DNA from: Tritrichomonas musculus
Taxonomy: Eukaryota > Parabasalia > Tritrichomonadida > Tritrichomonadidae
Reading direction: 5' to 3'
Length of the DNA stretch: 64,000 nt
NCBI GenBank assembly: GCA_039105265.1
Contig: JAPFFF010000003.1
Location: 2,728,001 to 2,792,000 of the forward strand
Shown here: piece after piece, positions 27,993 to 37,479 of the stretch
Position numbering within the stretch: the stretch's first letter is position 1
Layout of the letters: the number at the start of each line of letters is the position of its first letter
The notes under the pieces: model-generated
What the model saw: only the letters and a program-made list of their open reading frames with translations
Database searches by the model: none
Told to the model about the DNA's origin: nothing
Position numbers and translations under genes: made by a program

Positions 27993-28517
27993 CTAAACAC
28001 AAACATATTTTAAGCAGAGATGATATTTGTTAATTAGTTCGTTGTATTCTTTGTTATATACTTGTTTGAAATCCATACAAACTTCTCCCTTGTCGTTTAC
28101 TATTTTTATGGCTTCGATTCGGCGTATCGGATTAGCTTTCCCAGCACAGCATTTTATATCTTCATCCACATGTAATTCTACCATTTCAGCTTTGACAGAA
28201 CATTTAATTATATCAATCAACGCCTCTACTGGAACAATGATGCAATTTTTTGAAATAAGATTAGTTAGTAAAGCTTTATCTTGGTTCAATAAAATATTGG
28301 CAAATGTTTCAAGAATTACATATTTTACATCTTTTACATCGTCTTCTGGGCTGTCTTCTAGCTCCACATTTCTTGTTATAACAATCTCTTCCTTCCCATC
28401 ATCCCTTTTGTTTATAATGATATTGTTATTAATATTTGATGTTGATTGAGCTGCGGCTTGTGGTTCTAATGATAAATTAGCATTAACACCTGCATTATTT
28501 GCTCGTTTCTTAATCAT
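27993..28517 (-). CDS. Conserved hypothetical protein MIKKR, element B
   Basis: 174 residues, counterpart of the gene at 10183. Same low-complexity start, acidic patch, SKNCIIVPV, CCAGKANPIRRIEAIK and closing YNKEYNELINKYHLCLKY. The leader TTTTTTCGAA touches the ATG, as in element A. Function unknown. Confidence 0.65.
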   Translation of the reverse strand: MIKKRANNAGVNANLSLEPQAAAQSTSNINNNIIINKRDDGKEEIVITRNVELEDSPEDDVKDVKYVILETFANILLNQDKALLTNLISKNCIIVPVEALIDIIKCSVKAEMVELHVDEDIKCCAGKANPIRRIEAIKIVNDKGEVCMDFKQVYNKEYNELINKYHLCLKYVCV

Positions 28518-28539
28518 TTCATTTCGAAAAAATTTTTAT

Positions 28540-28968
28540 TTAATAGATTATGTTCTCTATTTTTACTTTATGTTGCGGGCCATATATTATATTTCCTTTA
28601 TCTTTTTCATTAGCCTTCCCTTGTATCTCCCCTAATTTTTCAGGTTTCTTGAGGTAAGGAGGAAGGATGGGTGCTTTAGGAGCCTTATCTTTTTTTAAAT
28701 AATACCCTCCGTCTGTGATGCTGACAGGTGGTTCATGCAAGGGTTTTGTTCTATGTTGATTACTCTTCGGCGGCCTCACAGGTTTGTTTTCCATATATTT
28801 TATAGGCGGTCTATTGTAATATGGATTAAATGTGATAGCATAAGTATTATCATTAGAGAATATGCCAAAATGATTAAAGCCTATGGTGTGTTCTGTTTTT
28901 GTTCCTTCGTTGAACATTTCTCCTTCTACTCCAATGATAGATGAACTAGGATTCCTATATTTATTCAT
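28540..28968 (-). CDS. Conserved hypothetical protein MNKYRNP, element B
   Basis: 142 residues, same length as its counterpart at 9726 and nearly identical through NHFGIFSNDNTYAITFN and the Pro/Lys-rich half; the last 20 residues differ. Likely extended virion or core protein; no family recognised. Confidence 0.65.
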   Translation of the reverse strand: MNKYRNPSSSIIGVEGEMFNEGTKTEHTIGFNHFGIFSNDNTYAITFNPYYNRPPIKYMENKPVRPPKSNQHRTKPLHEPPVSITDGGYYLKKDKAPKAPILPPYLKKPEKLGEIQGKANEKDKGNIIYGPQHKVKIENIIY

Positions 28969-28993
28969 TTCATTTCCAAAAAAATTATCCAGC

Positions 28994-29443
28994 TTACTCT
29001 AGGACGAGTGGTTGATGCTCCCCAATGTATATTTCCGGCGTGCTTAAATTGTATTTCTCTCTTAGCTGAATAATTAATTCTTTCGTTAGTTTTGAAGCAT
29101 TTTCTATAGAATAATTATAGTAGCTATGCTCCTCATATATCTGTTCTTGAGTTGAGCCGTTGATGAAGAACTCATTCATCCTATAATTTAATCGACGGCG
29201 AGAATTTGTGCTGATAACTACATGCTCTATTTCATATTCTTTAATTTTGTCAGGATATATTCTCCAGGTCTTTTTTTCTGTCTTAAGTGATATATATATT
29301 ACTTTGCCCAAAAATTTGTTGCGAGAAAGCTGGATGGGAAATTTATCACAGAGGATAGCAAAATTACATTCCTTCCATTCTTCTGGATTTTCAGCGAGGG
29401 AGATAATATTGTTGATGTAATCGTAGACTCTTTGCTCTTGCAT
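28994..29443 (-). CDS. Conserved 149-residue Maverick protein, element B
   Basis: 149 residues from the ATG at 29443 (MQEQRVYDYI), the start that matches element A; the open frame continues further upstream into non-conserved sequence. Shares RIYPDKIKEYEIEHVV, NSRRRLNYRMNEFFINGS and YYNYSIENASK. It follows the major capsid stop by 37 bases, without the HNH cassette that splits these two genes in element A. Confidence 0.75.
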   Translation of the reverse strand: MQEQRVYDYINNIISLAENPEEWKECNFAILCDKFPIQLSRNKFLGKVIYISLKTEKKTWRIYPDKIKEYEIEHVVISTNSRRRLNYRMNEFFINGSTQEQIYEEHSYYNYSIENASKLTKELIIQLREKYNLSTPEIYIGEHQPLVLE

Positions 29444-29480
29444 TTGTGGTGGAGATAAAAAAAATTTTAAGAATGAATAT

Positions 29481-31070
29481 TTATTGTGGAGTAGTGAGGT
29501 CATAATTTCCAAGACGAACGAGAGGAGGCATACCATTAGGCTGAACCAAAATTGATATTGATGAATCAAATAAAAGACAAATTAGAGGTGGGGTTTGAAC
29601 ATCACTGGCATATGTATTTGCCCCAGTATTTTGTGATACAATAATTTCAAAATTAATAGGAGACAGAGATGTGAGTCCCTGTTGATATGTGTTGTCGGTC
29701 TCTGTTGGCAGAGCAATGAAAAAGCTGGTCCTGTCATCAGGATAATTTCCAGTTGAGCGTCCGTATGGTTGATTATTTGTTAGTGAAGCTACGACTTCTT
29801 TATTAAACCCGCTTTGTCCACCATTCATATTCATAGCGTTTTGGCAGTACTCTAAGAATTCTGGATACTCATCTGTCGTTCCAAATGCTTTTGCAGGGAT
29901 GTTTCCATATCCTCCACAGTTTAATTGAAATAGCTTAAATTGTGGATTCTTGAAGTAGGTATGATGAGTGTGCTTCTCCGGGAATAAACAAAATATTGAG
30001 TCAACAAAGCGAGGAGTAATAGTACATGTGGTTTTGCAATTTGGATTTTTTAATGGGGTAGTTGTAGTATATACAGAAAGGGTTTGGGTAGGAAATGTTA
30101 ATGGATGAGTTGGGTCAGCATATCTTTGAACGAGGCTGGAATAAATATTATCTTCAATACCAAAACATGGTATGATAGATGAGCATTCTATAATCTCATT
30201 ACTAACTATTTGGAAAGTTCTATTTACTGCTGTAAATGCTTTTCCAGAATCTGGTTTTGCTACATACATTGTTATTGGTTCATTTATTGGAGTAAATTCA
30301 TTCGTAATATTTGGTAAAGTGTATGCTGACAATGTTTTGTGGTCATTCTGTAAAGTCATTTCTGGACCCATAGGACAGCATACCATTCCAGCACATGAAA
30401 AGAATAATCGGAGCTCTATCTTGCCTGCAAAGGCTGGTAGGTATTTAATATTAGATAGTGGTAAGAATCGCCTTAAATCTATCTTGAGATGAATTTTATA
30501 TTTTTGTTCATACCATTTTTTACCATTTCTCTCTTCCCAATCAACAATGAATCCTGTTCTACTTCCTGACTTACCATTCCATATATCTTTATGTCTGGCC
30601 TTTGAATATACATCTGCTCTCTTTGTTGTTTCGTTGGCACAACAGGCTGTTAAAAATGATTCTTCACAACCAAAATTCTGTGTATAGATAGTAATGCCAT
30701 TAGCCACGATTTCATATTTTTCGACGGCATCCCTAGCATCTTTAAAGCCAAACCAAACTCTATTTAAATAATATTTATCATCTGCTGCAACAACATCTTG
30801 TCCAGCAGCTTCTTTAATACCAATTTCCATATCAGCTCTAATAAATCCATTATATATGTCTGCTGTATTGTTTGTGTTTGGAGATATAATAGCTGTGGTA
30901 TATGAGCCTTGAGGGATTGGAGGAGATGGAGAATATGATGTTTGGGGACTTATAGTATACTGTTTGTTGGTATCACTTAGGGCTATACAATTATCTACAA
31001 TATCAAAATATGATGCTATTTGGGTACATACTTCAGCTGATGTTCTGAGTTCAATCTCTGGATTAATCAT
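29481..31070 (-). CDS. Putative major capsid protein, element B
   Basis: 529 residues starting MINPEIELRTSAEVCTQI. Near-identical to the element A protein except in two variable loops (residues about 85-105 and 240-290), which would suit surface loops on a conserved double jelly-roll core. The function is inferred from size, position among integrase and ATPase genes, and conservation. Preceded by the Pro-rich conserved gene at a distance of 26 bases. Confidence 0.65.
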   Translation of the reverse strand: MINPEIELRTSAEVCTQIASYFDIVDNCIALSDTNKQYTISPQTSYSPSPPIPQGSYTTAIISPNTNNTADIYNGFIRADMEIGIKEAAGQDVVAADDKYYLNRVWFGFKDARDAVEKYEIVANGITIYTQNFGCEESFLTACCANETTKRADVYSKARHKDIWNGKSGSRTGFIVDWEERNGKKWYEQKYKIHLKIDLRRFLPLSNIKYLPAFAGKIELRLFFSCAGMVCCPMGPEMTLQNDHKTLSAYTLPNITNEFTPINEPITMYVAKPDSGKAFTAVNRTFQIVSNEIIECSSIIPCFGIEDNIYSSLVQRYADPTHPLTFPTQTLSVYTTTTPLKNPNCKTTCTITPRFVDSIFCLFPEKHTHHTYFKNPQFKLFQLNCGGYGNIPAKAFGTTDEYPEFLEYCQNAMNMNGGQSGFNKEVVASLTNNQPYGRSTGNYPDDRTSFFIALPTETDNTYQQGLTSLSPINFEIIVSQNTGANTYASDVQTPPLICLLFDSSISILVQPNGMPPLVRLGNYDLTTPQ

Positions 31071-31096
31071 GGTGTTTTTATAAAAAAATAAAAACT

Positions 31097-31711
31097 TTAT
31101 AACATATCAGAGAAAATATTATTCCTCCTTCTACGAATGACCTGAGGTTGAGGAGGAGGTGTTGGTGGTAGTTCTTCCTCTGGTTCTTCTTCTATATCAT
31201 TGACGAAGTCAACTTTGCCTGAAGGCAAATTAGGCTCTTGAATATATTGTGGCTGAGTATATTGATAGTAGGGTTTGCTCATTTGTTTTTGCACCACTTC
31301 TTTTATCATCCTTTTTTGTTCTTTCTTTTCTCGTTTATTTTTTATTTCTTCCCCCAATAACTTTAGATGATTTAATATTTCCATATTTATTGTAGGGTCA
31401 TTGGCATAGCCAACTTCACTATGTGAATATATATTTGATTGCGGCTTAGTCCTTTCGATTTTTTTGGCAGAGCAGACCTTTCCCTGAGAGCAAGTGGGGA
31501 GAGGTTTTGTAGGCTCTTCTGCTGGCTCTTCTACTTCCTGCTCTTCTACCTGTGGTTCAGCTTGAGGTTTGGATAGGGGCTCTGTTCTTCTTTTCACAAT
31601 ATATTTATTCTCTTTTTTTGTAGGCAAGACATCCCACTCAGGGTCATCACGACCATTTAACCAGTTTTGTATTACTTGTAATCTCTTCGATCCAGTCAAA
31701 TGTTTAGACAT
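31097..31711 (-). CDS. Charged, proline-rich conserved protein, element B
   Basis: 204 residues, counterpart of 5147-5713. The first 40 residues (MSKHLTGSKRLQVIQNWLNG) and the last 12 (IRRRRNNIFSDML) are conserved; the middle is Pro/Glu/Gln-rich and variable, with a helical core NMEILNHLKLLGEE. Unknown role, probably in assembly. Confidence 0.6.
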   Translation of the reverse strand: MSKHLTGSKRLQVIQNWLNGRDDPEWDVLPTKKENKYIVKRRTEPLSKPQAEPQVEEQEVEEPAEEPTKPLPTCSQGKVCSAKKIERTKPQSNIYSHSEVGYANDPTINMEILNHLKLLGEEIKNKREKKEQKRMIKEVVQKQMSKPYYQYTQPQYIQEPNLPSGKVDFVNDIEEEPEEELPPTPPPQPQVIRRRRNNIFSDML

Positions 31712-31774
31712 TTAAATAATATTAAAATCGCTTTCTTTGAGTTTTATTTGCTTTTTTGAAGTTTTTGGGAGTTT

Positions 31775-32530
31775 TCACCTCCTTGCTTTTCTTCTTCTTC
31801 TCATGCCTCTTATCATTCTATATCTTTTGCCTTGATATATTTTATAACCTGATGGTTTTCTTGAATAATGGATACGTGGATAATTTAAAGAATTTTGATA
31901 ATAATTGGCTAATAATTCATTATTTACGTCTCCTATTTTTTTCTCTAATTCTTTCTTCTTCTCTTTGTTGTCTATTCTCTCACTGCTCTCTCCTAGTGAT
32001 TTTATTACTTTAGCTCCTACTTTAACATATTTATTGTCTGTTGCATTACCAATAGTTTCTGCAATTTCACCACCTCCTTTGAGTAATTCAGTTTTATTAT
32101 CCCATGCCCATTTCAATCTCTCTTTCATTTTATTTACGTGTTCATAATTATTTTTGGGTATTCCATCTGTCATTTTATTATATGCTTTTTTAAGCTTGTT
32201 TACAAATTTCCCTGCTATCCCTTCGGAATTATTTTGAGTTGTCAAAGGGGGTGGCATAGGAGCTGGTGCTGGTGCTGGAGGCGGCATATAATGTGGGGTA
32301 GGAGGAGGTTCTTGGATTGGCTTGGGAGGAGCTGGAGTAGGAGTAGGAACTGGAACTGGTTTTTGGATTGGTTCTAGAGAAGGTCCTTGGGTGGGTTTTT
32401 TGCTAAAGAATTTGTTATATGTATTGCTCACAAGATTTGATATTTTATCACTTATCCCTCCTATTGGCTCTTCTGTACCATCACTTCGTAGGGTAGGAGC
32501 AGTACCCATCGTTAAAAATGGAATAGACAT
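31775..32530 (-). CDS. YSRKP-motif virion-type protein with PT-rich hinge, element B
   Basis: 251 residues. A long Pro-rich hinge (residues 50-98, including PAPAPAPMPPP) separates an N-terminal part from a helical middle (KGGGEIAETIGNATDNKYVK). The end carries LNYPRIHYSRKPSGYKIYQG and a basic tail RGMRRRRKARR. The YSRKP signature is shared with the next gene and with the single element A gene at 4585. Paralogous pair in B; a role inside the capsid is inferred. Confidence 0.6.
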   Translation of the reverse strand: MSIPFLTMGTAPTLRSDGTEEPIGGISDKISNLVSNTYNKFFSKKPTQGPSLEPIQKPVPVPTPTPAPPKPIQEPPPTPHYMPPPAPAPAPMPPPLTTQNNSEGIAGKFVNKLKKAYNKMTDGIPKNNYEHVNKMKERLKWAWDNKTELLKGGGEIAETIGNATDNKYVKVGAKVIKSLGESSERIDNKEKKKELEKKIGDVNNELLANYYQNSLNYPRIHYSRKPSGYKIYQGKRYRMIRGMRRRRKARR

Positions 32531-32552
32531 TTAAATGAAGACAAAATGTAGC

Positions 32553-33221
32553 TTACCAATCATCCTTCTCAAACTTGTCGTACGCCTCTCTTTGTCTTCT
32601 TACAGCTTCTTGTAGATCGGCCACAAATTGTTTATCTTGTTTCCAATTTCTAGCTTTTTCAGCTGCTGACATTTTCTTTTTGGGAGGTGATTCTTGTTTC
32701 TTTGGTAATGGTTTGGGGGAAGGTTTTTTGGGAGGAGATTTTTTGGGAGGCGATTTTTTATTTTCTGTCGTGGCTTCTTTTTGTTTTTGCTCTATTTGTT
32801 TCTTCAACTGATTTAATTTTTCATTGGCTTCATCAATATATTTATTTCTTCTTTGATACATTTTATATCTTGTTGGCTTCCTTCCATAAAACATCCTTGG
32901 TACATCAGCGTAGGCTATATGTTTGTTTCCAAACATCCGAGCATTCCTTTCCTGAATTAATTGAGCCAACAATTTTTCCTGGCTGTTTTTATCATCAATT
33001 TGTCCTGCTGTTTTACCAACAACTCTTACAACATCAGCTGCTACATTCCATTTATTATTTCCAGTCGCTTCCCCAATTATATCACCTACATCTGCAGCTC
33101 CTTGTAAAATTTCTGCTTTATTATTATTAATCCAATTACCAATTTTTCCAAATATACTAACACCAGCATCTGAAGGGGTAGATGGAATAAATTTTCCAGA
33201 GTCAATAGTTCCTGAAGGCAT
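32553..33221 (-). CDS. YSRKP-motif virion-type protein with basic tail, element B
   Basis: 222 residues. The start MPSGTIDSGKFIPSTPSDAG matches the element A gene at 4585, and the signature ADVPRMFYGRKPTRYKMYQR is clear near residue 105. A Lys/Pro-rich stretch (KKSPPKKSPPKKPSPKP) and a helical end follow. It lies between the ATPase and its paralogue at 31775, so B has two such genes where A has one. Confidence 0.6.
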   Translation of the reverse strand: MPSGTIDSGKFIPSTPSDAGVSIFGKIGNWINNNKAEILQGAADVGDIIGEATGNNKWNVAADVVRVVGKTAGQIDDKNSQEKLLAQLIQERNARMFGNKHIAYADVPRMFYGRKPTRYKMYQRRNKYIDEANEKLNQLKKQIEQKQKEATTENKKSPPKKSPPKKPSPKPLPKKQESPPKKKMSAAEKARNWKQDKQFVADLQEAVRRQREAYDKFEKDDW

Positions 33222-33236
33222 TTATTGTGAAATAAA

Positions 33237-34091
33237 TCATTCAAAGTAATATTTGTTGGCAGTTATATTACAAATAAATTTGTCGTGAGGCTCACGATGC
33301 TGTAAATATTCCTTGACTGTTTTTTTGATATTTAGATTGTTATTTGTTTGTTGGAGCAATGATGTAAAATCTTCTTCTGAATATCCACTATAGCATATAA
33401 TATCGGTGGCCAATCTCTTTGCATTTATATGGACAAATCTAATGGTTTGGATAGCCATAATGCATGTAATATTATAGTGCCTAGTTTTTGTTAGCAGCCT
33501 TAAGAATTCAGTATTATTATGCGTCAATAAATCGCTTCCAGCACAGTCATCCAATATTATTAGAGTGTTATATGGATATGATGAAGTTTGATATCTTACT
33601 AGTTTGTTTGCTATATATACTATTCTATCATCTATTTCTTGAAGGGAGTGCTTGTTTATAAGCCTCTGCATTTCTTCATTTGTCTCTTTCATTTTTGATA
33701 ATACATGCTTTACCATAGCATAATATTTTATCTTTCGCTTTAGATGTTTTTTCAAATAATCCATCAATTCTGCTTCGTTCAAATATATGATTGGTGTCTT
33801 GACATTTTGACTCATCGCCTCTGCAGTTTTGTCCATCTTACCGCTTGTGGAACAGAATACTATCTTCTGGTAGTAGGGATACTTAAATAATCTCTCGGTA
33901 ATTAAAATGTGTTTCCATATCCAATAACTTTTTCCAGCACCTGGTTTGCCTATCAAAAAATATATACCGTTCGTGCTAAATGGATAGGAAGGATGAATTG
34001 GTTTCATAAGTGCAGATTCTATTTCTTTTTGGTTTTTCCGCATGGTTTTTTGGATTAAAACTTCTACTTCTTTCATTATTTGTTTAGCCAT
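33237..34091 (-). CDS. FtsK/HerA-type genome packaging ATPase, element B
   Basis: 284 residues, colinear with the element A enzyme and over 90 percent similar by eye. Walker A is GKPGAGKS near 48-55, a Walker B-like strand is LIILDDCAGS, and the sensor-like stretch TRHYNITCIMAIQTIRFVHI follows. It sits in the same place, 10 bases after the integrase. Confidence 0.88.
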   Translation of the reverse strand: MAKQIMKEVEVLIQKTMRKNQKEIESALMKPIHPSYPFSTNGIYFLIGKPGAGKSYWIWKHILITERLFKYPYYQKIVFCSTSGKMDKTAEAMSQNVKTPIIYLNEAELMDYLKKHLKRKIKYYAMVKHVLSKMKETNEEMQRLINKHSLQEIDDRIVYIANKLVRYQTSSYPYNTLIILDDCAGSDLLTHNNTEFLRLLTKTRHYNITCIMAIQTIRFVHINAKRLATDIICYSGYSEEDFTSLLQQTNNNLNIKKTVKEYLQHREPHDKFICNITANKYYFE

Positions 34092-34101
34092 TTATTGTTG
34101 G

Positions 34102-35178
34102 TTAAACCCATTTTTTAATGTTTGATGGGATATTTTTTTGTTTGCTCCAATAATCCATTTCAAGATTTGATAATTTAGTTGGGGCTCCTTCTCGTAAATT
34201 TTTGGCTGGAATAACATCTTCTGTCCCTTCACTATATTTAATTTTATATTTATTCTTAGCTGCATCGTAGGATATAATTTTATCCACAATACCTCTCTTG
34301 CCTCCCTTTAGTGTCTGAGCAATATTTTTATTCTGTGTTTTTATCAATCTATATCCCGGCAACTTATCTATCGATTCATCTTTGGACTTAACAATAAATT
34401 GATTTCCAGCTTTCGAATCAACAATATAAGCCTCCTTGCTGACCCTATTTCTTCGCTTCGAAAATGGTTCCTTGGCTTGTATAATTCTCACCCTGTCGTT
34501 AGGCTGAAAGTCATATGGATTTATTTGTGATTTAGTATTAATATACTCTTTTTCATCTTTTTCTGTCATTTCGTTTGGTATTTTATAGTCCAACGACCGG
34601 TGAGGGGATTTATTGTAGGAATCTATTAATCCCTTCATTTCTTGTTCTCCAATAAATCTATTCTCTCCTACCATATCTCTTATAGTTCTCATGAATCTAT
34701 TTATGATGCCTAGTACATTATGATTATTGTCTTCCGTAGTATTGTATATAATATTTTTTGCCTTCATTATTTGCAAAACATCGTTGGACAAATAGGCGGC
34801 ATCCTGGTCAGAAGTAATAGAATAAACATTTGGTTCGTCTACTAAAAATTGATTTAATGCTCTAGCTACTTCTTTTGCTCCCTTCCCTCTCATCGCATAA
34901 CAAAAAGCCTTTCGGGTATTGATATTTATAAACATCAGATAATTCAAACCATCTTTTGTCTTGTCATTTATGAATGTATCCATTTGATATCCCCCTGAGT
35001 GTTTTGAATATATATTCATAAATTTTGCCTTTGGTACTTTAACATCATGCACTATATTCTTCAAATAATTTAATGCTGCTTCTTCTGTAAATCCATATCG
35101 TTTTGCAAGAGGAACAAATTTTGATGGTGTTTTCCACGGAAAAGTTTTGTATAACTCCTCTATTGTTTTGTAAGTCAT
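34102..35178 (-). CDS. Retroviral-type DDE integrase, element B
   Basis: 358 residues, same architecture as the element A integrase: helical N-terminus, RNase H-fold core (YQMDTF, TSDQDAAY, LGIINRFMRTIRDM), Lys-rich linker, and a small chromo/SH3-like end KYKIKYSEGTEDVIPA. It starts 10 bases after the minor capsid gene stop. Expected to catalyse joining of the element ends to host DNA. Confidence 0.9.
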   Translation of the reverse strand: MTYKTIEELYKTFPWKTPSKFVPLAKRYGFTEEAALNYLKNIVHDVKVPKAKFMNIYSKHSGGYQMDTFINDKTKDGLNYLMFININTRKAFCYAMRGKGAKEVARALNQFLVDEPNVYSITSDQDAAYLSNDVLQIMKAKNIIYNTTEDNNHNVLGIINRFMRTIRDMVGENRFIGEQEMKGLIDSYNKSPHRSLDYKIPNEMTEKDEKEYINTKSQINPYDFQPNDRVRIIQAKEPFSKRRNRVSKEAYIVDSKAGNQFIVKSKDESIDKLPGYRLIKTQNKNIAQTLKGGKRGIVDKIISYDAAKNKYKIKYSEGTEDVIPAKNLREGAPTKLSNLEMDYWSKQKNIPSNIKKWV

Positions 35179-35188
35179 TTAAATTTAT

Positions 35189-36121
35189 TTAAATATATAA
35201 CATTTTATGATATGGTAAGAATATCATCTCTATAGCAAAGCTTTCACCGACTGGTAATTTTAATGGTGCTTTATATTCACGCGCAGAATATAAATCAATC
35301 CAAAATCTTTGGTCTGTTGAATTCAGCTTAAAGTATTTGATGGGGTTGAAATTAACATTCGAATTACCAATATAATAACGATTTGATTGTTCTGCTATTG
35401 ATGAATAAACTTTACATGAATGTCTATCCCATACATTATCAAACGTTAAAACTTTATCATAGTACTTTAAATACACATCTTTATTGTTTTGACTTACTCC
35501 ATCACCAATATTAAATACTTCATCAAAATCTTTATTTGTTTCTTTTAATTTGAATGCTACACCATATTCATCCGCATCATTATTATTTCGTTCTGAATAT
35601 ATTTTTTCATGAAAACCCCTCTCATCATAATAGCCATCAGATTGTATATCTCTATTTAAAATATCAGTATCTGACTGTACAAATATTTCATTGACGTCCT
35701 TCCACCATGTTGCTATATAGTTTTTTATTGATGTATGAATAGCATTAAAGAATCCTCTAAAATCTCCTTCTATCGACATCCAATCGATAACTTTTACATC
35801 TTTTACTTTAATATTATCTTTATACAATAATATCATATTATTTATTTTTGAAGTCGTATCATTCCCTTCCACTATATTAAAATATTTCTTTTGAAATTTT
35901 GCAATTGTGATGGTGAATTCAATTTTTCTTCTTCTCGCAATCAACCACATATTTCTTACCCCAACAATAGATTCTCCTCTATTTGAAGTGCACCATTCTT
36001 GTGGAAAATTAAAGTAGTATCGATTTGGTTTGCTGGGGTCTTGCTCTCCATCTTCTAAAAAGTAAGCATATTCTACAGGGATTGGTGTTTGTTCTTCAGC
36101 TGGATTGAGCGTCGGGTACAT
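35189..36121 (-). CDS. Putative minor capsid (penton-like) protein, element B
   Basis: 310 residues from the ATG at 36121, matching MYPTLNPAEE of element A; three codons of open frame lie upstream. Conserved N-terminal block NRYYFNFPQEWCTSNRGESI and C-terminal block NPIKYFKLNSTDQRFW, then FAIEMIFLPYHKMLYI. It lacks the long coiled-coil insert of the element A protein, so this is probably the basic form of the fold. Jelly-roll identity is inferred. Confidence 0.5.
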   Translation of the reverse strand: MYPTLNPAEEQTPIPVEYAYFLEDGEQDPSKPNRYYFNFPQEWCTSNRGESIVGVRNMWLIARRRKIEFTITIAKFQKKYFNIVEGNDTTSKINNMILLYKDNIKVKDVKVIDWMSIEGDFRGFFNAIHTSIKNYIATWWKDVNEIFVQSDTDILNRDIQSDGYYDERGFHEKIYSERNNNDADEYGVAFKLKETNKDFDEVFNIGDGVSQNNKDVYLKYYDKVLTFDNVWDRHSCKVYSSIAEQSNRYYIGNSNVNFNPIKYFKLNSTDQRFWIDLYSAREYKAPLKLPVGESFAIEMIFLPYHKMLYI

Positions 36122-36381
36122 TTCAATCATGGTAAAACAACTTCTTGATTCGAAGGGATTATCTTGACGGAATCTTCAAGAAATACATTTTTTTGTGTCA
36201 AAATAATTTTTACAACGAGACGATAAAAATATGAGTTTGGAATTTTTTTGTTGCGAACTTTTTGAATTATCGAGGTGGTTGGAGCTTTTTGAAGGCTCTG
36301 GGGGGCTTCCAAAGGCTCCAAGTGGCTGTGAAATGGGCTTAAGTATAGGCTTGGCGATAGCGGAGCCTATACTATACTACT
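36122..36381. repeat. Right terminal region of element B
   Basis: Non-coding, GC-richer toward the end, closing with GCCTATACTATACTACT at 36365-36381. A perfect 9-base inverted repeat (AGTATAGGC at 36342-36350 and GCCTATACT at 36365-36373) forms a hairpin just inside the terminus, as in element A. Confidence 0.8.
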
Positions 36382-36997
36382 TCATTGCAATGGGTAGGTC
36401 ATCAACAAATATCCAGCGCTTCTTCTTATCTTTATATATCCTACTGACCTGCCTCCATGAATGCTTGTTGCGACGAACGAGATGGAGTACCACAGAATCC
36501 TTATCTTTGGGAAGATCCTCAAGCCATATCATATATCGGTAGCTATTTTTGTGATCCTTGGGAACAGCCCTTGTGGTGAGGTCATTGATTTTGTTATCCA
36601 TCTGCTCGCGTTGCTGAGAAGCTAGTGAATCTAATAATTGCATGACATCCCATGCATATGATGGTGATGCCCACATTGCAATATGATTGACCAGCAATCG
36701 GTGAACATACATACCCTTCAAATCATTAGGTAAATTGGGTCTATCTTCATACAATTTCTGGTCTGGTAGAATTCTACCAGACCCATTTTCGAGCAATTCC
36801 TGTGTTGATTAGTTATCAAACCAATGGCGAAGCTGTTTCTTGGAATTACATGCAGCGAGAATGCTTTGAGCTTGGTACATATCATCCTTAATGGAATGTA
36901 TTATAAGGAGCTTCTCATTATACTGGATGAATTCATACTTATCATCGATTGGTTCGACAACAGCTGACACTGATGTGTTTGTCCCAGTTGATTCCAT
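36382..36997 (-). pseudogene. KilA-N domain gene of relic D, broken
   Basis: The minus-strand coding region includes KGMYVHRLLVNHIAMWASPS followed by YAWDVMQLLDSLA, the signature of the KilA-N DNA-binding domain found in large DNA viruses, phages and trichomonad genomes. A C-terminal part (MIWLEDLPKDKDSVVLHLVR) may be the partner domain seen in poxvirus-type relatives. Its 3' end is cut by the right end of element B, and it has about one further break. Likely an accessory regulatory gene of an older virus-like element. Confidence 0.65.
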
Positions 36998-37206
36998 TTG
37001 GAATTCGATAAAAAATTGAGTTGCATTGCGAACTAGCTAGTTATTACCTCATATGAAGTTGAGTCCAAAAATATAAAATACGAATGCAATTGAACTACGC
37101 GCAATCTTCGATTGAACTCACGCATATTCATATGAGAATGCGAGTATTTTCAATAGCATCTTGATACATCCTAAATCGAGTTCCTTGCGATCATAGCTAT
37201 CACCAT

Positions 37207-37392
37207 CTATGATTTTGGCTCGAAGGGATTCCAAATGAGATCATCCATGAAATCATCATCACTGTGGTAGTCAAATGCGAGGGATTTCCATTTGGGGTAT
37301 TTCTTGAGGATGACTCGTTCGAGGTAATCGAGTTTGACACCATTAGCTTCGACATTTGAGAGTTGTGGCATGGCAGCAGTTGTTGAATTCAT
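37207..37392 (-). CDS. Small hypothetical protein beside the KilA-N gene
   Basis: 61 residues from the ATG at 37392. The leader (CAATTTTTTATC shortly before the ATG) and first residues (MNSTTAAMPQ against MESTGTNTSV) resemble those of the KilA-N gene at 36997, so the two may be diverged relatives or share a promoter. The end is acidic and aromatic (SDDDFMDDLIWNPFE). The frame can be read further upstream, but that part is made of tandem repeat. Function unknown; could be only a fragment. Confidence 0.3.
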   Translation of the reverse strand: MNSTTAAMPQLSNVEANGVKLDYLERVILKKYPKWKSLAFDYHSDDDFMDDLIWNPFEPKS

Positions 37393-37479
37393 TTCTAACT
37401 GGATAAAAAATTGGATTGATTCGAGAATCGCGTTATTTTTGGAATTTGTATGGGTTGTGCCATCAGCTTGCTCCATAGC

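Larger units (their letters stand above)
23831..36381. mobile_element. Element B: Maverick/Polinton, cut by element A
   Basis: Close relative of element A lying in the opposite internal orientation: the polymerase is at its left and the minor capsid gene at its right. The right terminus is GCCTATACTATACTACT at 36365-36381, the same 17 bases that end element A. It begins abruptly inside the polymerase gene at the junction with A, and the surface-protein genes expected beyond the polymerase are not in the window. Apart from that interruption the genes look intact, so it is probably young. It sits inside a KilA-N-type gene of relic D. Confidence 0.88.

Noticed and set aside
32687-33130. Plus-strand frame of 147 codons
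   Set aside because: Antisense shadow of the basic virion-type gene at 32553-33221, Phe/Leu-rich.
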